NCBI RefSeq assembly: GCF_963583255.1
Contig: NC_084814.1
Location: forward strand, 17,717,464-17,781,463
Direction of reading: 5' to 3'
Length of the DNA stretch: 64,000 nt
Source: Pyrus communis
Lineage: Eukaryota; Streptophyta; Magnoliopsida; Rosales; Rosaceae
A program made the translations under genes and the position numbers. Positions 25,072-36,816 of the stretch are shown here, piece by piece. Under the pieces are notes generated by a model, which saw only the letters and a list, made by a program, of their open reading frames with translations, searched no databases and was not told the DNA's origin. How positions within the stretch are numbered: position 1 is the stretch's first letter; each line of letters opens with the position of its first letter.

Positions 25072-25921
25072 TAGGGATCACAACGATTCGGTTTGGGGAC
25101 GAAAATGCTATATACATCCCCATAATCACGAAAATTAACCATACACATAACCCCAAATTAACCATCGGGGATTATCCATAACCATATCCATCGGGTAACG
25201 GATTTTCAATCGGTTATCGGTTATATCCATCTTCGTCAAAAAATTAAAAAAAAATTATATTCATTCAATTTATGCACTGTAAATTTTAGTAGATACTAAT
25301 TCTATCATTAAATAGCAACATCCAATTACAAAAAAACATAACAATATATTTGAAGATGTTCATGATAAGCCAATATGATAAATTGGTCCAATAAAAAAGA
25401 AAAAGAGGACAAAAGAAAATACGAAAGAAAGACAAAACAAATTGATTCAATGAATTAATTTCTTGACAGTAAGACTCTTGAAGAGAGATGAATCTGATAA
25501 ACTTGGAACATTTGATAATTGATATATAAAATGATTCAATGAATTAATTTGGTTGAGTATAACAATAAGAGTATTGAATTGATGAGGTTGTTGGTATGCC
25601 CCATGCATGATGTTTGGTGCATAATAAATATAGTATAGGGTTTGTTGCATGCATAATGAATTAGTATAGTGAGGGTTCGGTAAATTGAATAAAATTATAT
25701 TATATATCAAATACATATATACACACACACAATATATTCGGGTCGGATTCGGGGACAGATATGGATTGGGGATCCCTATAACCATATCCAAAACCATAAC
25801 CGAATAAAGTTCACGGTTTTTCCCCATATCCATACCATACCCGAATTTTCATATCCAAATCCAATCCATTCGGATGGTTATCCATGGTTATCAGGTTTAA
25901 CAGTTAGAATTGCCATCCCTA
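25072..25921. mobile_element. Nested non-autonomous hAT-like element, 850 bp
   Basis: Its left end reads tagggatcacaacg and its right end, reversed, reads tagggatggcaatt. Flanking 8-bp words ccaccgga (25064-25071) and ccgccgaa (25922-25929) agree at six positions, compatible with an old hAT duplication. Subterminal regions are rich in ataaccatatcc/ggttat words in both orientations. It lies entirely inside the foldback element, so it inserted later. Confidence 0.62.
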
Positions 25922-26416
25922 CCGCCGAATGCTCCTTTGCTTGGGAATTATTTCATCCCCCGCTTTTCTTCCGACTTTCTCTTCAGTTAATGCTTTCTCA
26001 ACCCATGCATCTCTCGCTTCATCTGCTGATCTACAAGCGGACTTTCCGACTTTGAAGATCATTCTCTCTCGGCTCTAAATTGAACATGTTGGCCAGCTTC
26101 GATTTCTCTAATTTTTTTAAAGTTGTCGTCAATCGACAGTCCCAAATCCGGGTCAGTCTCATCCTCTTTCAATCCCACTTCAAAAGCCTTCACCATTTTT
26201 GCATAACTCAAAAAGTAATAAAAAAGCCTCAAGTTTCAAGTTTTTTATTTTTATTTTTTTTGCTCTGAAAATCTTTACGGTTTTTTAGGTTCAGATTTTC
26301 TGAGGGAGAGAAAAAGGGAAAGAGGAAATAGCTGAGGATGGAAGCGAGAGAGGGAGCCACATGGCGGAAACCAGAAAAAGACAAGAGAAATGGGTGGACA
26401 TGGAGGATATTTTGGA

Positions 26417-26624
26417 ATCCGGATCCTCTTTGTAAGGATTTACAGGATATGTTAATCATGTCCATTCATCGTAAATCGTGAGGTCAAAAATTATTTTAAA
26501 TATTTTATTTAAAATTAAACAGAAACAATACTTGACAAAAATTAACCGCACGATTTATGATGAACGAACACGATGAAAGGATCCTTAGGATCCTCACCAA
26601 AAGGATCCGGGGAGGATCCTGTTG
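26417..26624. mobile_element. MITE, about 208 bp, GGATCC-rich ends
   Basis: Ends carry repeated ggatcc palindromes. The left word ggatcctctttgtaaggat is mirrored by the right end (reversed ggatccttttggtgaggat), followed by inner matching words (catcgtaaatcgtgaggt versus catcataaatcgtgcggt). A 12-bp direct repeat, ggatattttgga, flanks it at 26405-26416 and 26625-26636. A second family member is at 62885-63118. It sits inside the foldback element. Confidence 0.75.
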
Positions 26625-27059
26625 GGATATTTTGGATACACTTTACGAATGCCATTGGCCGCACTTCACAGTGGACATATCAGCACCGTGGAGTTCCATA
26701 GGGTGAGGAAGTGGGTTCTGTGTCTACCACATTAGCAGTTAATAAACAAATTGACAGACAATGGAAACGATGTCTGACTTTGCAACGAATTCGTAAGTTG
26801 ATACATGACATTGCACCGTTCAAAAAATGAGGTATACATTTGTTATGTGACCCATAATTAAGGTGGTAAAATGTAATTTTCCTTTTTATTTTTGAAAATT
26901 TTGTGTGAGGGAGTGCGCCTCGCACCTACCATGTCATCGTTTAATGACTAAATTAACAAAAAAATTGACGGAAGTCTGACATTACAATGAATCATAAGTT
27001 GAAGACGATGTATGAGTTTATTATATGACTCAAAACTAAGGTGGTCAAATGTAATTTAC

Positions 27060-28614
27060 TCTATATATTAAAAAGTACAGTTCCCTTAGTATAATTTGTA
27101 ATTAAGTGGTCGGTTTCTAAATAATTAGTCCACATGTGCACCGTCCACACTCGTGTATTTGTCATCACCATAAAGGCAAAGTATAACAATTTGTCTCTAG
27201 CTAGCTTAGCAGAAAGATTAATAAGATTTTTAATTACAAATTTTAATCAAAGTAACGTACAAAATTTCACATGCTTTGAGGTTCAAACCCCCTTCCTTAA
27301 TTATTATATAAATTTATGTTAATAAGGATTAGGGTCCAATAACCAAACCTGATCGCCGGTGCACTCGAATAGGGTCCCCAATTTAGTCAGCACTCTTTTG
27401 GTTTTTGATCAAATCGTATCTTGATGTTTTTTGGTTCTCATACTTTAAAAATATTTGAAGCCATTTGCTGAGTTGGAATCCAAAATATAATATATAATAC
27501 AAATTGTTACCAAAGTAATGATAACTTAAGCTCTACTTTATTTCATCTGGCCTTGGTATGGTTGTAAAGGCTTAAAGAAGGTAGGGTTCCTCGAAATAAT
27601 TGGTAGATACATTGAACATGGGATGGGATCCAATTTCTAAAACAATATTGGGATGGCTTTAAGCTAAGTTTGGTATCATTAAGATGTGCTTTGGTGGGTG
27701 CAAATTAATCACTTTATATAGTTTATTCTACGCTTGCATTGAGATAGGTCTTGCATAACGGATCAAATTCCGAAAAAAAAAAAAAAAAAACTACAAAAAC
27801 GCTACAAATTCACTTCAGGTCCATCTTTAATTTTTATAATGCATTTCTAAAAATTTTACTTAAGTTTCATAAAACTTTAAAACCACTCATTCCAGACTCT
27901 CAGTTTAATAAACATACATTATATTGAAGAATAACTATTGACACTTCAAAAGTCATATTAATTCATAAATCCTAAAAATATAAAGATAAAATTGCATTTC
28001 GATAGATAAAGTACCACTGTTTTAATGTGCCAATAATAATTTTCTAAGTGTAATTCTATCACTAAGTTCACAATTTTCATGAAAAGATGTATAAGCGATT
28101 TGTTCACTTTGTTGTGCAAATAATTTTACCTTTAATTATAGAACAACATTATAGTCTGTCATGCAACGAAAAGCTTGATGTGTGGACCTATAATTTTCTT
28201 CTTTAAATTTATTTGGGGCAAAGCTTATTGGAGTGGTTGCATTATTTTTATGATCAGGAAAAAAAATATAATTAAAAGTGAGTGTAGGAAGATCATGCTT
28301 TATGAGTCGTCTGATTGCATTGTATCATGGCCCTTCATGTGCCAGACAACCCTACACTTCATATCTAAACCCTCTTATCAAGAAGCATTACATAAATTGA
28401 TTTTTGAAGCAAGCTCCAAATGGCCACCACTATTGTAGCACCATGATCAATCTCCTCACCCAACTGATATCGAAAGACTTGAGAACCGAAACATAGAACT
28501 TGAAAGTATGATAAACGATCTTAATCACTTGAACTATAAATAGATTGCGTATTAATTGTTAATGGGCTGTTTATCTTTCCGCTCACTTTTTAAAGAAATT
28601 TTTAATTACAAGTT
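27060..28614. other. Intergenic, no gene recognised
   Basis: AT-rich. The open frame 28175-28438 has no recognisable motif and poor composition for a gene. A 19-bp poly-A run lies at about 27773-27791. Confidence 0.5.
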
Positions 28615-28619
28615 TTCTC

Positions 28620-29232
28620 TGTCGATGCAAATTTCCGCCGTCTTCAGTCTTAACAAAAATGCACCTGCAAAACAATCAACACCTTTGATCAAAGACCTAC
28701 GCCTCACGCGCCCACGAGGTGGGTGGGGGGGGGGGGGTTAGATCAATGGATCTCCGATACTTAAGTTAGTTTCTTGGAGAGAGTAAAGTGTTTAGGGTTT
28801 TTTAGGGTTGCCAAAACTCTCAAAATTTGGTAGAATGTGGGGTATTTATAGGGTCAGGGCCGACCATATAGTGTTTAATGGAGAGATATTTTCTAAATAT
28901 TCCCAAGATATTTAATAGGAGATAATATCTTGAGATAATGGGGGTAATTATCCCTAATTGATTTGAATTAGGATTACTTACTTGATTAGAGTCAATCTTC
29001 AATTAGGAATGTATTAAAGATATGATTTGAGTAATTAATCCTTATCTTTAATTCCTTGCCAAGGGCAGGTGAGTTATGGGCAGTTGTGTTCAGCTGCTGA
29101 GGCGTCCAGGGGTGTGAGTTGTGCGTGGGAGCATCTGAGAAGCCTGCCCATTTATTGAGGGCAATCTTGTCTTCTTTGAATAAAAGTCCACGTGTTGCCT
29201 TTAGAATTTTTGAGATTATTTTAGGCTCTAGA
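28620..29232 (-). repeat. LTR (3' LTR of the gag-only element), 613 bp
   Basis: Starts tgtcgatgcaaatttc on the + strand. It is aligned along its whole length with the LTR at 30984-31544, but about 50 bp longer because that copy lacks the segment beginning ttgccaaaactctc near 28807. Contains a long poly-G run at about 28720-28738. Confidence 0.92.
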
Positions 29233-29413
29233 TTGAATGTGGCGGTAGGGTGTGGAACCAGTCTTGTGCCTCGTCTTGGAGCGTCGTGGCAAAGATCTTG
29301 CACATGAGAACGTCAATGTTGGTGTAGAGGGTTATAACACTTCGGTAGTGCATCAAGTGCCTGTCCGGATCTTCATCTCCCTTGAACGAGGTGAAATGTG
29401 GCGGGTTAAACAT
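29228..29413 (-). pseudogene. Gag core remnant
   Basis: Encodes a short frame with FKGDEDPDRHLMHYRS and CKIFATTLQDEAQDWFHTLP, a clear Ty3/gypsy retrotransposon gag core. It stops exactly at the LTR boundary, so the rest of gag and all of pol are missing. Confidence 0.88.
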
Positions 29414-30436
29414 CCATGGTGGCTCCGTCTACTCGATTTCGTTTGTAAATGGTGACATGCTCAGGTTGGCCACGTCTCTCCGGAGGGCATCGTCGGTAGT
29501 GTCAATGCACTAGAATCCACGCAGCTACTTTGATACGAGCCTTTGTACTTCCTCTTGGATTTGCACCTGGTGAGGCAGTGGAGCCTTCAGCTGCCCCCAG
29601 TGTTGACCTACTAGTTTATGTTGCTTTTCGGCATGTCCTGCTCGTCTGTGCTACGGTTGATGTACACGTGGTTCATGTTGTGTTGCTCGTTGTCGCGCTT
29701 GGCGGAGGTTGCCAGTGGAACTTGAGCTGGATTACTCATATGCTCATCTATGGGCGTTAGGTGGTTGACTACTCTGTTGCCTTATAGGAGGATCTCCTTG
29801 TTGGCCTAGCCTCTTGTGGACGTTTTGCCTGGAATGTCCTGAGTGCTCGTTGGAGTGTGGACCCAACCTCGAATGCACATTGACTCGTGACCTGAGTTGG
29901 GAATGAATGCTTCTCTGTGCATTTGGGCAGGAGAAAACGTTTCCCCGAAGGCCCAAACGAGAGTGCACACTACCCGAACGCACAGTTCGTGGCGAGCTGA
30001 GCGACTCTTTGTCAGGATGTCGTTGGAATGAGTCACGTTCTTCCGCCCTTGTCCTGCTTTATGACACCTCGTTTAGGGTGCGCTGCATCACGATGCGCTT
30101 GAAGAGTTAGTTCACCAAGGTGGTATGCTGCGCGAGGGCGTTCGTCAAATTGGCGACCTGCTGAGGTAGGTGGTGCTCGCCATTTGGATTGGAAGAACTT
30201 GAATGATGAGCATTTCCATGTGTGGTGGAAGTGTAATGGACTGCAGGTACAAAGTTCGAGCCTAAAGTGGGCATTCTTGCAGAAAAATAGGGTGTAGGTA
30301 ACCCTAAATCGATCGCAGGACTGGTGGTCGGAATCTAGATCACCGGAGGTGACCTTGGAATGGATTAGGTCGCGGGGCGCATTGGACCTGCACCTACTCG
30401 CCTTGATCCTGCATGGACCTCCTGGCCGTTGGGCTG

Positions 30437-30847
30437 TCATATCTTGGCCTGCTGGTTGAGTGGCTTGGGCTTGGGCCTATTGAGTTGTTTGGTTGGCAGC
30501 AGCTGCTGCGTTAGGCTGGGCCTCTTGCCCAGGGCTTGCCGTGGCAAATGGCAAGTTCTAGGCTTCTTGCCCATAGGCTTGGAATTGGACCTAGGCCCCA
30601 TGTCTAGTGTTTGGTAGGGTGCGGCGCTGCAAGGGCAGCGGTGGTGGAAGTGGCGCCGTGGCCTGGTGGCCTCACGTGGCTGCTGGGTCATGGTGGTGAT
30701 GTGGCTCCGCGGAGGTGGGGCTCTACCTGCCGCTGTGTTGAGTCTTAAGGACCTCCGTCGTGGGACTTTGTCCTCATATCCACTATCCGATCCAAATCCT
30801 TGCACGTAGGAGGTTCCGTTCGTCGTAGTTTTTGAATTTCCTACCAT
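30437..30847 (-). pseudogene. Gag N-terminal region of the gag-only element
   Basis: An open frame of 136 codons rich in Pro, Arg and Gln, starting MVGNSKTTTNGTSYV just after the leader of the minus-strand element. Its position matches a gag N-terminus, but sequence alone does not identify a domain. The frame ends about 1 kb before the gag core, with stops or frameshifts between. Confidence 0.6.
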
Positions 30848-30983
30848 TGTATCCTTTCTCTAGGGATTGATCAAGAAACTTTTCTAGGAAAAATTAATTG
30901 ATACGACGTGTGAGAAATTCAAGAAACTAATACAAGAGGCTTCTTCGAGTATTTTGAATCAGCTCTCAATGAAAGCACCAATT

Positions 30984-31544
30984 TGTCGATGCAAATTTCT
31001 GCCGTCTTCAGTCTTGACGAAAATACACCTGCAAAACAATCAACACCTTTGATCAAAGACCTAAGCCTTATGCGCCCACGAGGTGGGGGGGGGGGTTGGG
31101 GGTTAGGTCAACAGATCTCCGATGCCTAAGTTAGTTTCTTTGAGAGAGTAAAGTGTTTAGGGCTTTTTAGGGCCGGCCATATAGTGTTTAATGGAGAGAT
31201 ATTCTCTAAATATTCCCAAGATATTTAATAGGAGATAATATCTTGAGATAATGGGGTAATTATCCCTAATTGATTTAAATTAGGATTACTTACTTGATTG
31301 GAGTCAATCTTCAATTATGAATGTATTAAAGATAGGATTTGGGTAATTAATCCTTATCTTTAATTCCTTACCAAGGGCAGGTGAATTGTGGGCAGTTGTG
31401 TTCAGCTGTTGAGGCCTCCACGGGTGTGAGTTGCGCGTGGGAGCATCTGAGATGCCTGCCCATTTATTAAGGGCAATCTTGTCTTCTTTAAATAAAAGTC
31501 CACATGTTGCCTCTAGAATTTTTGGGATTATTTTAGGCTCCACA
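30984..31544 (-). repeat. LTR (5' LTR of the gag-only element), 561 bp
   Basis: Begins tgtcgatgcaaatttc and ends ggctccaca directly before the ttctc duplication. It lacks about 50 bp present in its partner and has a distinct, interrupted poly-G run at about 31084-31101. Confidence 0.92.
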
Positions 31545-31636
31545 TTCTCGTTTGTAAAATGACCGATAAAAACATTAATATATATAATAGCATCACCCAA
31601 AAATATATAAAGGCACTTTTGTTAAGTTCGTAGTAG

Positions 31637-31795
31637 GATTCTCTTCTCTCCAAAATTTCTTTTCCTCCAGTCCCCTCTTATTTGAACAGTCACGATTAAG
31701 CTGTGTCAACATCTTGTATTGACTTGTTTATAGGAAGAAAAAGAAAATGAGAAAAATGAGAAAGGAGGGGAGGAGATTTGAAGAAGCGAGAATCC
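31637..31795. mobile_element. Decayed hairpin MITE
   Basis: Inverted arms ttttcctccagtcccctc and ggaggggaggag surround cagtcacgattaagctgtgt, which matches the cacggttaagctatgt arm of the MITEs at 14.0-14.6 kb. Confidence 0.5.
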
Positions 31796-32370
31796 CACTT
31801 AGTTCTTGACTTAAAGTGGACATCATTAATTTAAACATTGAAAGGTAGCAGGACTCGCACACATCCTTCTGCTTATAGTAAGAAAATGAGAAGTAGTATC
31901 GTGAGGACTTGTAACTCAAGAAAAAGGAGTATGACCTAAACACGCAAGAAGATATTGATATTTTTTATAGTAAATTCTTTCAAAACGAGCAGAAAAATCA
32001 AGCAGAGGCGTGACTCTCCAGGCCTCACTTGAATTGCTTCAGTCTTCGCCCTTGATTAGAGCAAACTCAAGTTAAGAGATTGACTTATTTTTTTATAAAA
32101 TGATATATATTCACGATAAAAAGCAAAAGAAATAAATATTAGTAACAAACACGTCATTCACGATATTTGAATATAATACATCTCACAAATAAAAAGCCCA
32201 CCCATGATTGCAAAGCCCAGCCCGCAAAAACATTTGGGGTCAGAGATGAAATTATAAGCCCGTGGTAACCCAATGCCAAGATTGCAACTAGCATTCCGTA
32301 ACAGCGCCCTTTATACCCGCCAAAACCACCATCTTCTTCCTCTCCCTCTCTCTCCAAACGACCAACCACC
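31796..32370. other. Upstream region of the GDSL gene
   Basis: No gene. A CT-rich leader (tcttcctctccctctctctcc) precedes the start codon. Confidence 0.5.
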
Positions 32371-34217
32371 ATGGCGTTCAAGCTTCTTGTTTCTTTGCTC
32401 TGCATTCTGATCTACACCGCCGTTTCACAACCGTATTCTCCTCCGTATCCCCAAGAACTCATCAATTCCATCAGCCCGACTCTCTCACCTTCTTCTTCTT
32501 CATTCCCTCCGGCCCCAACAGCTTCAACCGAGTCATTTCAGGCGACTTCCCTCGTCCCGGCGCTCTTTGTCATCGGAGACTCCTCCGTCGACTGTGGCAC
32601 TAACAACTTCCTCGGAACCTTCGCCCGCGCCGACCGCCTCCCCTACGGTCGAGACTTCGATACCCACCAACCCACTGGGAGGTTCTGCAATGGCAGAATC
32701 CCTGTCGATTATCTTGGTAAATGTTGCTTCTTTTAACCAATTTCTTGCTTAAATTCTAGTGTTTTTCATCTTGGATTTTTATCTAATTATTGATTCATTT
32801 AAAAAATTATGTTTATCTTTCTAAGAAGTGCAGAGGTTGAGATGATTTCTTGATTTTTTTGGAACCCCAAATGGAAGAAATCTAAAATTCAAGGATTTTT
32901 GTCCACCAATTTTCATATCTTGAAGGACTTAATTGATTTCTGAGTGTGTTTTCTTGAAAAAAATTGTTTCTGATAAAGTCAAATTTTTGTTTTGGTGAAA
33001 TGATAAAGATCAAGATTTTCTTTTACAAGTGTTTTTTTCTGTGGAATTTTCTATCAGCGCTCCGTCTCGGGCTTCCTTTCGTACCAAGTTATCTTGGGCA
33101 GAACGGAAGAGTGGAGGAGATGATTCACGGATTGAATTTTGCGTCTGCCGGTGCCGGAATTATATTCACCAGTGGCTCAGAATTGGTATGCCGGAATCAT
33201 TCTTTCAGCAGTTTTATGTAGCCTCTTCAATTAATATGTTTAATTTGGCTTTTACGGCTTCTTAATTATAGTACTAATGTAATTTGTTTACAGGGTCAAC
33301 ATGTTTCCTTCACTCAGCAGGTTCAGCAGTTCACAGACACCTATCAGCATTTTATAATAAGTTTGGGAGAGCAAGCTGCAATTGATCTCGTCTCAAATTC
33401 GGTGCTTTACATTTCGATTGGAATCAACGACTACATACATTACTATTTGCGTAACGTATCCAACGTGCAAAATCTGTATCTGCCCTGGGGTTTCAATCAG
33501 TTTTTAGCATCCACATTGAGGCAGGAAATTAAGGTGATGATCTCCTAAAGTCCTAATCATACTGAATTATTTTCCCAATTTGGAGTTTAACCGATTACTT
33601 AGAGATTTTGGTCTTTTGATGGTGCAGAACTTGTACAACATAAATGTGAAGAAGGTGGTAGTGATGGGGCTGGCACCGATAGGCTGTGCGCCTCACTATT
33701 TATTTCAGTACAGAGTGAAGGATGGTCAATGTATTGAGGATATAAACAACATGGTAATGGAGTTCAACTTTGTGATGAGGTATATGATTGAGGAGCTACG
33801 TGAAGAGCTTCCCGCTTCCAACATTATCTTCTGCGATGTGTTTGAAGGTTCCATGGATATTATAAAGAACTTTGCACGTTACGGTGAGAGGTTTTTCTAA
33901 ACTTGTTAATTCCTGTCAGTTACCAAAAAAATTGTTAGAGGTGCCTGCATGCTAATGATGTGTGAATTTTATGATCTTGTTCAGGTTTCAATGAAACTAC
34001 TGATGCTTGCTGTGGGTTGGGGGAGCACAAGGGTTTTGTCATGTGTTTATCGCCGGATATGGCGTGCAATGATGCTTCTAATCATGTCTGGTGGGATCAG
34101 TTCCATCCAACGGATGCGGTCAATGCCATCCTAGCTGATAATGTGTGGAATGGCCTGCACGCGAAAATGTGCTATCCGATGAACTTAGAGGACATGGTAG
34201 TATTGAGCTCCTATTGA
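32371..34217 (+). CDS. Secreted GDSL esterase/lipase
   Basis: Five exons (32371-32716, 33058-33185, 33294-33533, 33628-33883, 33985-34217) give 400 residues. An N-terminal signal peptide (MAFKLLVSLLCILIYTAVSQ) is followed by a Pro/Ser-rich spacer of about 40 residues and the SGNH hydrolase core. Block I is FVIGDSSVDCGTNNF with catalytic Ser71 (GDSS instead of GDSL). The oxyanion Gly is in NFASAGAG, the Asn in GINDY, and the Asp361/His364 pair in DQFHPTD. Plant members are extracellular or cell-wall acyl hydrolases; the substrate cannot be inferred. The start codon lies in ACCACCATGG, a good plant context. Intron phases match across all joins and no lesions are seen. Confidence 0.93.
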
Positions 34218-36816
34218 TTCGACGGAGAAGCTGCAGCAATGGCCATACTCTCTATAAAACAAAGGTCAAACGGAGAAGCATTTCAAAATTTTTGGAACTA
34301 TACTTTCTGCATCAACTGCTTACAACATTAAATTGTACATTTCACTATACAAGTGGCATTTCTAAATTTTCAACTGACTTCTGTTGGCAACTAAAAGTGC
34401 GTTGTATATTTTTCGCTTTTGGTAATGCAGTGGGATCCGATTTGGAGGTAGATGTTAGTGTTGTCTTCAATGTCTGTTTTCAGCACGAAACTAGGAAATG
34501 AGGTTGTAAATTTACAGAACTGTAATGAAATCGAAAATTAGATATTGGTAAAGGTGGAATTATGGCTTCAACAATGTCATCAGACAGGATCAAGTCCGAC
34601 ATCGAAAAAACTCTTGAATGCTATCGCCCCATCATCTTTCGCGTTGAACATATGGAAGACCTATTAGGTTAAGCAAAGCAAAGATAAGTGTCCCCGGAAA
34701 CAAAACAGAATGTTTAGAGTGGCAGTAAAAGATCAGCATTCCAAACTCAGAAAAACCGAGGCCACGAAGCTCACACTATCTGCAAACAGACTTTGTGTTT
34801 TGCTGTTCCTGAACAATCCGAGCTGAAACTCTTCCCGGAAACGATGCGTAAATTGATACCGAGTTACCAAATGAAAATCTTATAACATAAATTAGTAACC
34901 ATTGTAGATTTAATTAACTAATCGAAGAGATGAAACTTGTTACTTTGCTTATAAGGTCATCATCAACAATATAACTGCTCAACCTCCCGAACAACTCGTA
35001 CAAATTTTTACCCTAATTTACCTTAACTGCAAGAACCAAAGAACGTAAATGTACATGGTAAATTAACAAGTAAATTAAAACCAAATGAAGAAGCTTAATT
35101 ACAGCAGGTTTGAGAAGCAAGAACTGCTAAGTTTTCACATTCAAGTCTCTGCTTCTTGCAAACACAGCCCATCCGAAACACTTTACGTGAACGAAAAACT
35201 GTTCTTCTGCAATGCGAACGCGAACTATGTCCGTTGCTCTGATGATTCAATAGCTTTCAACGTAAGAGCTTGTTGGGGTGTTTTTGTAGTTGTACAATGT
35301 GCTTTGGAATAGGGTAGGTCACACATTGTCAGCGAGGAAGCATGTTCCACCCTCACTCTTTATTCCTATTGATCGTGGGAGGAAAACTAGACGGAGTTAG
35401 TGTCGGAAACACGTTTTGAATTAGTAAAATTTGAGTAACAAATCTTGTATCGTTTTTTCAGAGGTTGCATATTACAACTCGTATAAGTTATGATGTCACG
35501 TATGAAGTTTTCCCAAAAGATTTTACTGGCAGAACTTACTGCTTCTTTGCATGCTTCGAATACTGAATTCAAATCTCATAAACAACAATTACTGAATGAA
35601 CGACGAAGGTCATTATTTTGTATGGCTTATGTTGAAACAAGTGTTTGCTAATGGAAACGATGACGACATTGCATATGTGCAGATGCTAATGTGACAATTA
35701 ACTAATAATTCTATAAGAATTGCATACATTATTGGTGTGGGTTTATGGAATATTACATGAAAATAGAATTGTGAGTATAGTGTCATATGCATTCGACGTG
35801 AAGAACAAATTAAGTGCCGGCTGTCGCGTCGGCAAAATGAAAAAAGAGTTGGCGAAACAAAAAAGTTTTTTATTGCGCATTCTTCGACTACCTGACGTAC
35901 TCCCCCTCCCTCCTTTATCCGGGCTTGGTGAATATAGTGTGAGGACTTAAATATCTTTGCTCACAAATTTGGTGAAAATTCTAACTTGCGGTAAGCATTT
36001 GCACATGCCGTGAATGAAGAACAAAGAAATTTCATAGCAATGGTCACTGTTTTGAGTTTGGGATTTGGGAATCTGGTTCTTCTCTTTAACTTCTCTTGAA
36101 AATATTCCTTTAACCATAAAAGTAAGGGTGATTTTAAGACACGTGAATGTAGATGACGATTAGTTACCGTTGATTGATGTGAGTCTCTCGATTAATCGCC
36201 ATATCAAATTAGGTATCCGGTGCTATTGTTTCCTTGAGAAGATAACATGCATGATCGATAATCTCTTAGCAAAACTTGGAAAGAAAAGAAATATCTGTTG
36301 CAAAGGCAGACTTGTACCAAATTCGGCTATTTTCAACAATGTTTCCACCTGACCAGAAAAAAGAGTGCTTCAACAAAAAAGTTCAATGTTGTGTGTCCCT
36401 CCTCGGTGCCAGTTAATCTATACGTTCAGTTCTTCTTAGCAAAGAAATTAACAGACATTTAACTTTCAACCAGAGTTTGAAACAGGGATCCATCCGATCC
36501 AAGTAAAATAAGGAGGGAATTCTAAACCAAAATTTACACCTTGATTACAGTTAAGCAGTTAAATTACACAACACACTGTGAAACACCAAGATTATATGCC
36601 GAATGAGGTCTTCATTACTGAAAACCTAGTCGGAAATCTACCATGCCGTGCTTGATCTCAATAAGGACTATGCTATGAACTGCAGCCTTAATAGTTGCTT
36701 TTGGTTCTTATCCTCCTCTATGTACCATGGCTTTACACAGGCTGGTTACTTGACATGTCTAGCGTTCGAGAAGAAATAACAGTGACAGTGTCTGGGTTTT
36801 TGAAGTATGATTATGT
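34218..36816. other. Intergenic between the convergent GDSL and CBL genes
   Basis: Includes the 3' untranslated regions of both genes. Open frames at 35085-35312 and 35720-35950 have no recognisable motifs or splice partners. No repeat with clear ends was found. Confidence 0.5.

Larger units (their letters stand above)
24502..27059. mobile_element. Foldback element, 2.56 kb, with long subrepeated inverted arms
   Basis: The left arm (24502 to about 24900) consists of two tandem subunits of about 200 bp, each beginning ggtaaattatatttta or gcaaattacattttacc and continuing through caataaactcatacctc-type words. The right arm (about 26660-27059) holds the same two subunits in inverted order: ends such as aaggtggtaaaatgtaat and aggtggtcaaatgtaat, and internal tatgagtttattatatgac. 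This is the architecture of foldback or long-TIR Mutator-like elements. No transposase is visible. The interior holds a nested hAT element and a MITE. No convincing target duplication was found, so boundaries are approximate. Confidence 0.78.
28620..31544 (-). mobile_element. Gag-only LTR retrotransposon, Ty3-type gag, 2.9 kb
   Basis: Long terminal repeats at 28620-29232 and 30984-31544 bound an interior of only about 1.75 kb. An exact 5-bp duplication, ttctc, flanks the element (28615-28619 and 31545-31549). The coding strand is minus: next to the right-hand (5') LTR the interior begins ttggtgctttcattgagagc. A gag N-terminal region and a gag-core fragment remain, but protease, reverse transcriptase, RNase H and integrase are absent and gag runs straight into the 3' LTR. 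It could only move using proteins from a relative. Confidence 0.93.

Noticed and set aside
35085..35950. Short + strand frames between the GDSL and CBL genes
   Set aside because: No motifs, no plausible splice partners and AT-rich codon use. Likely chance.
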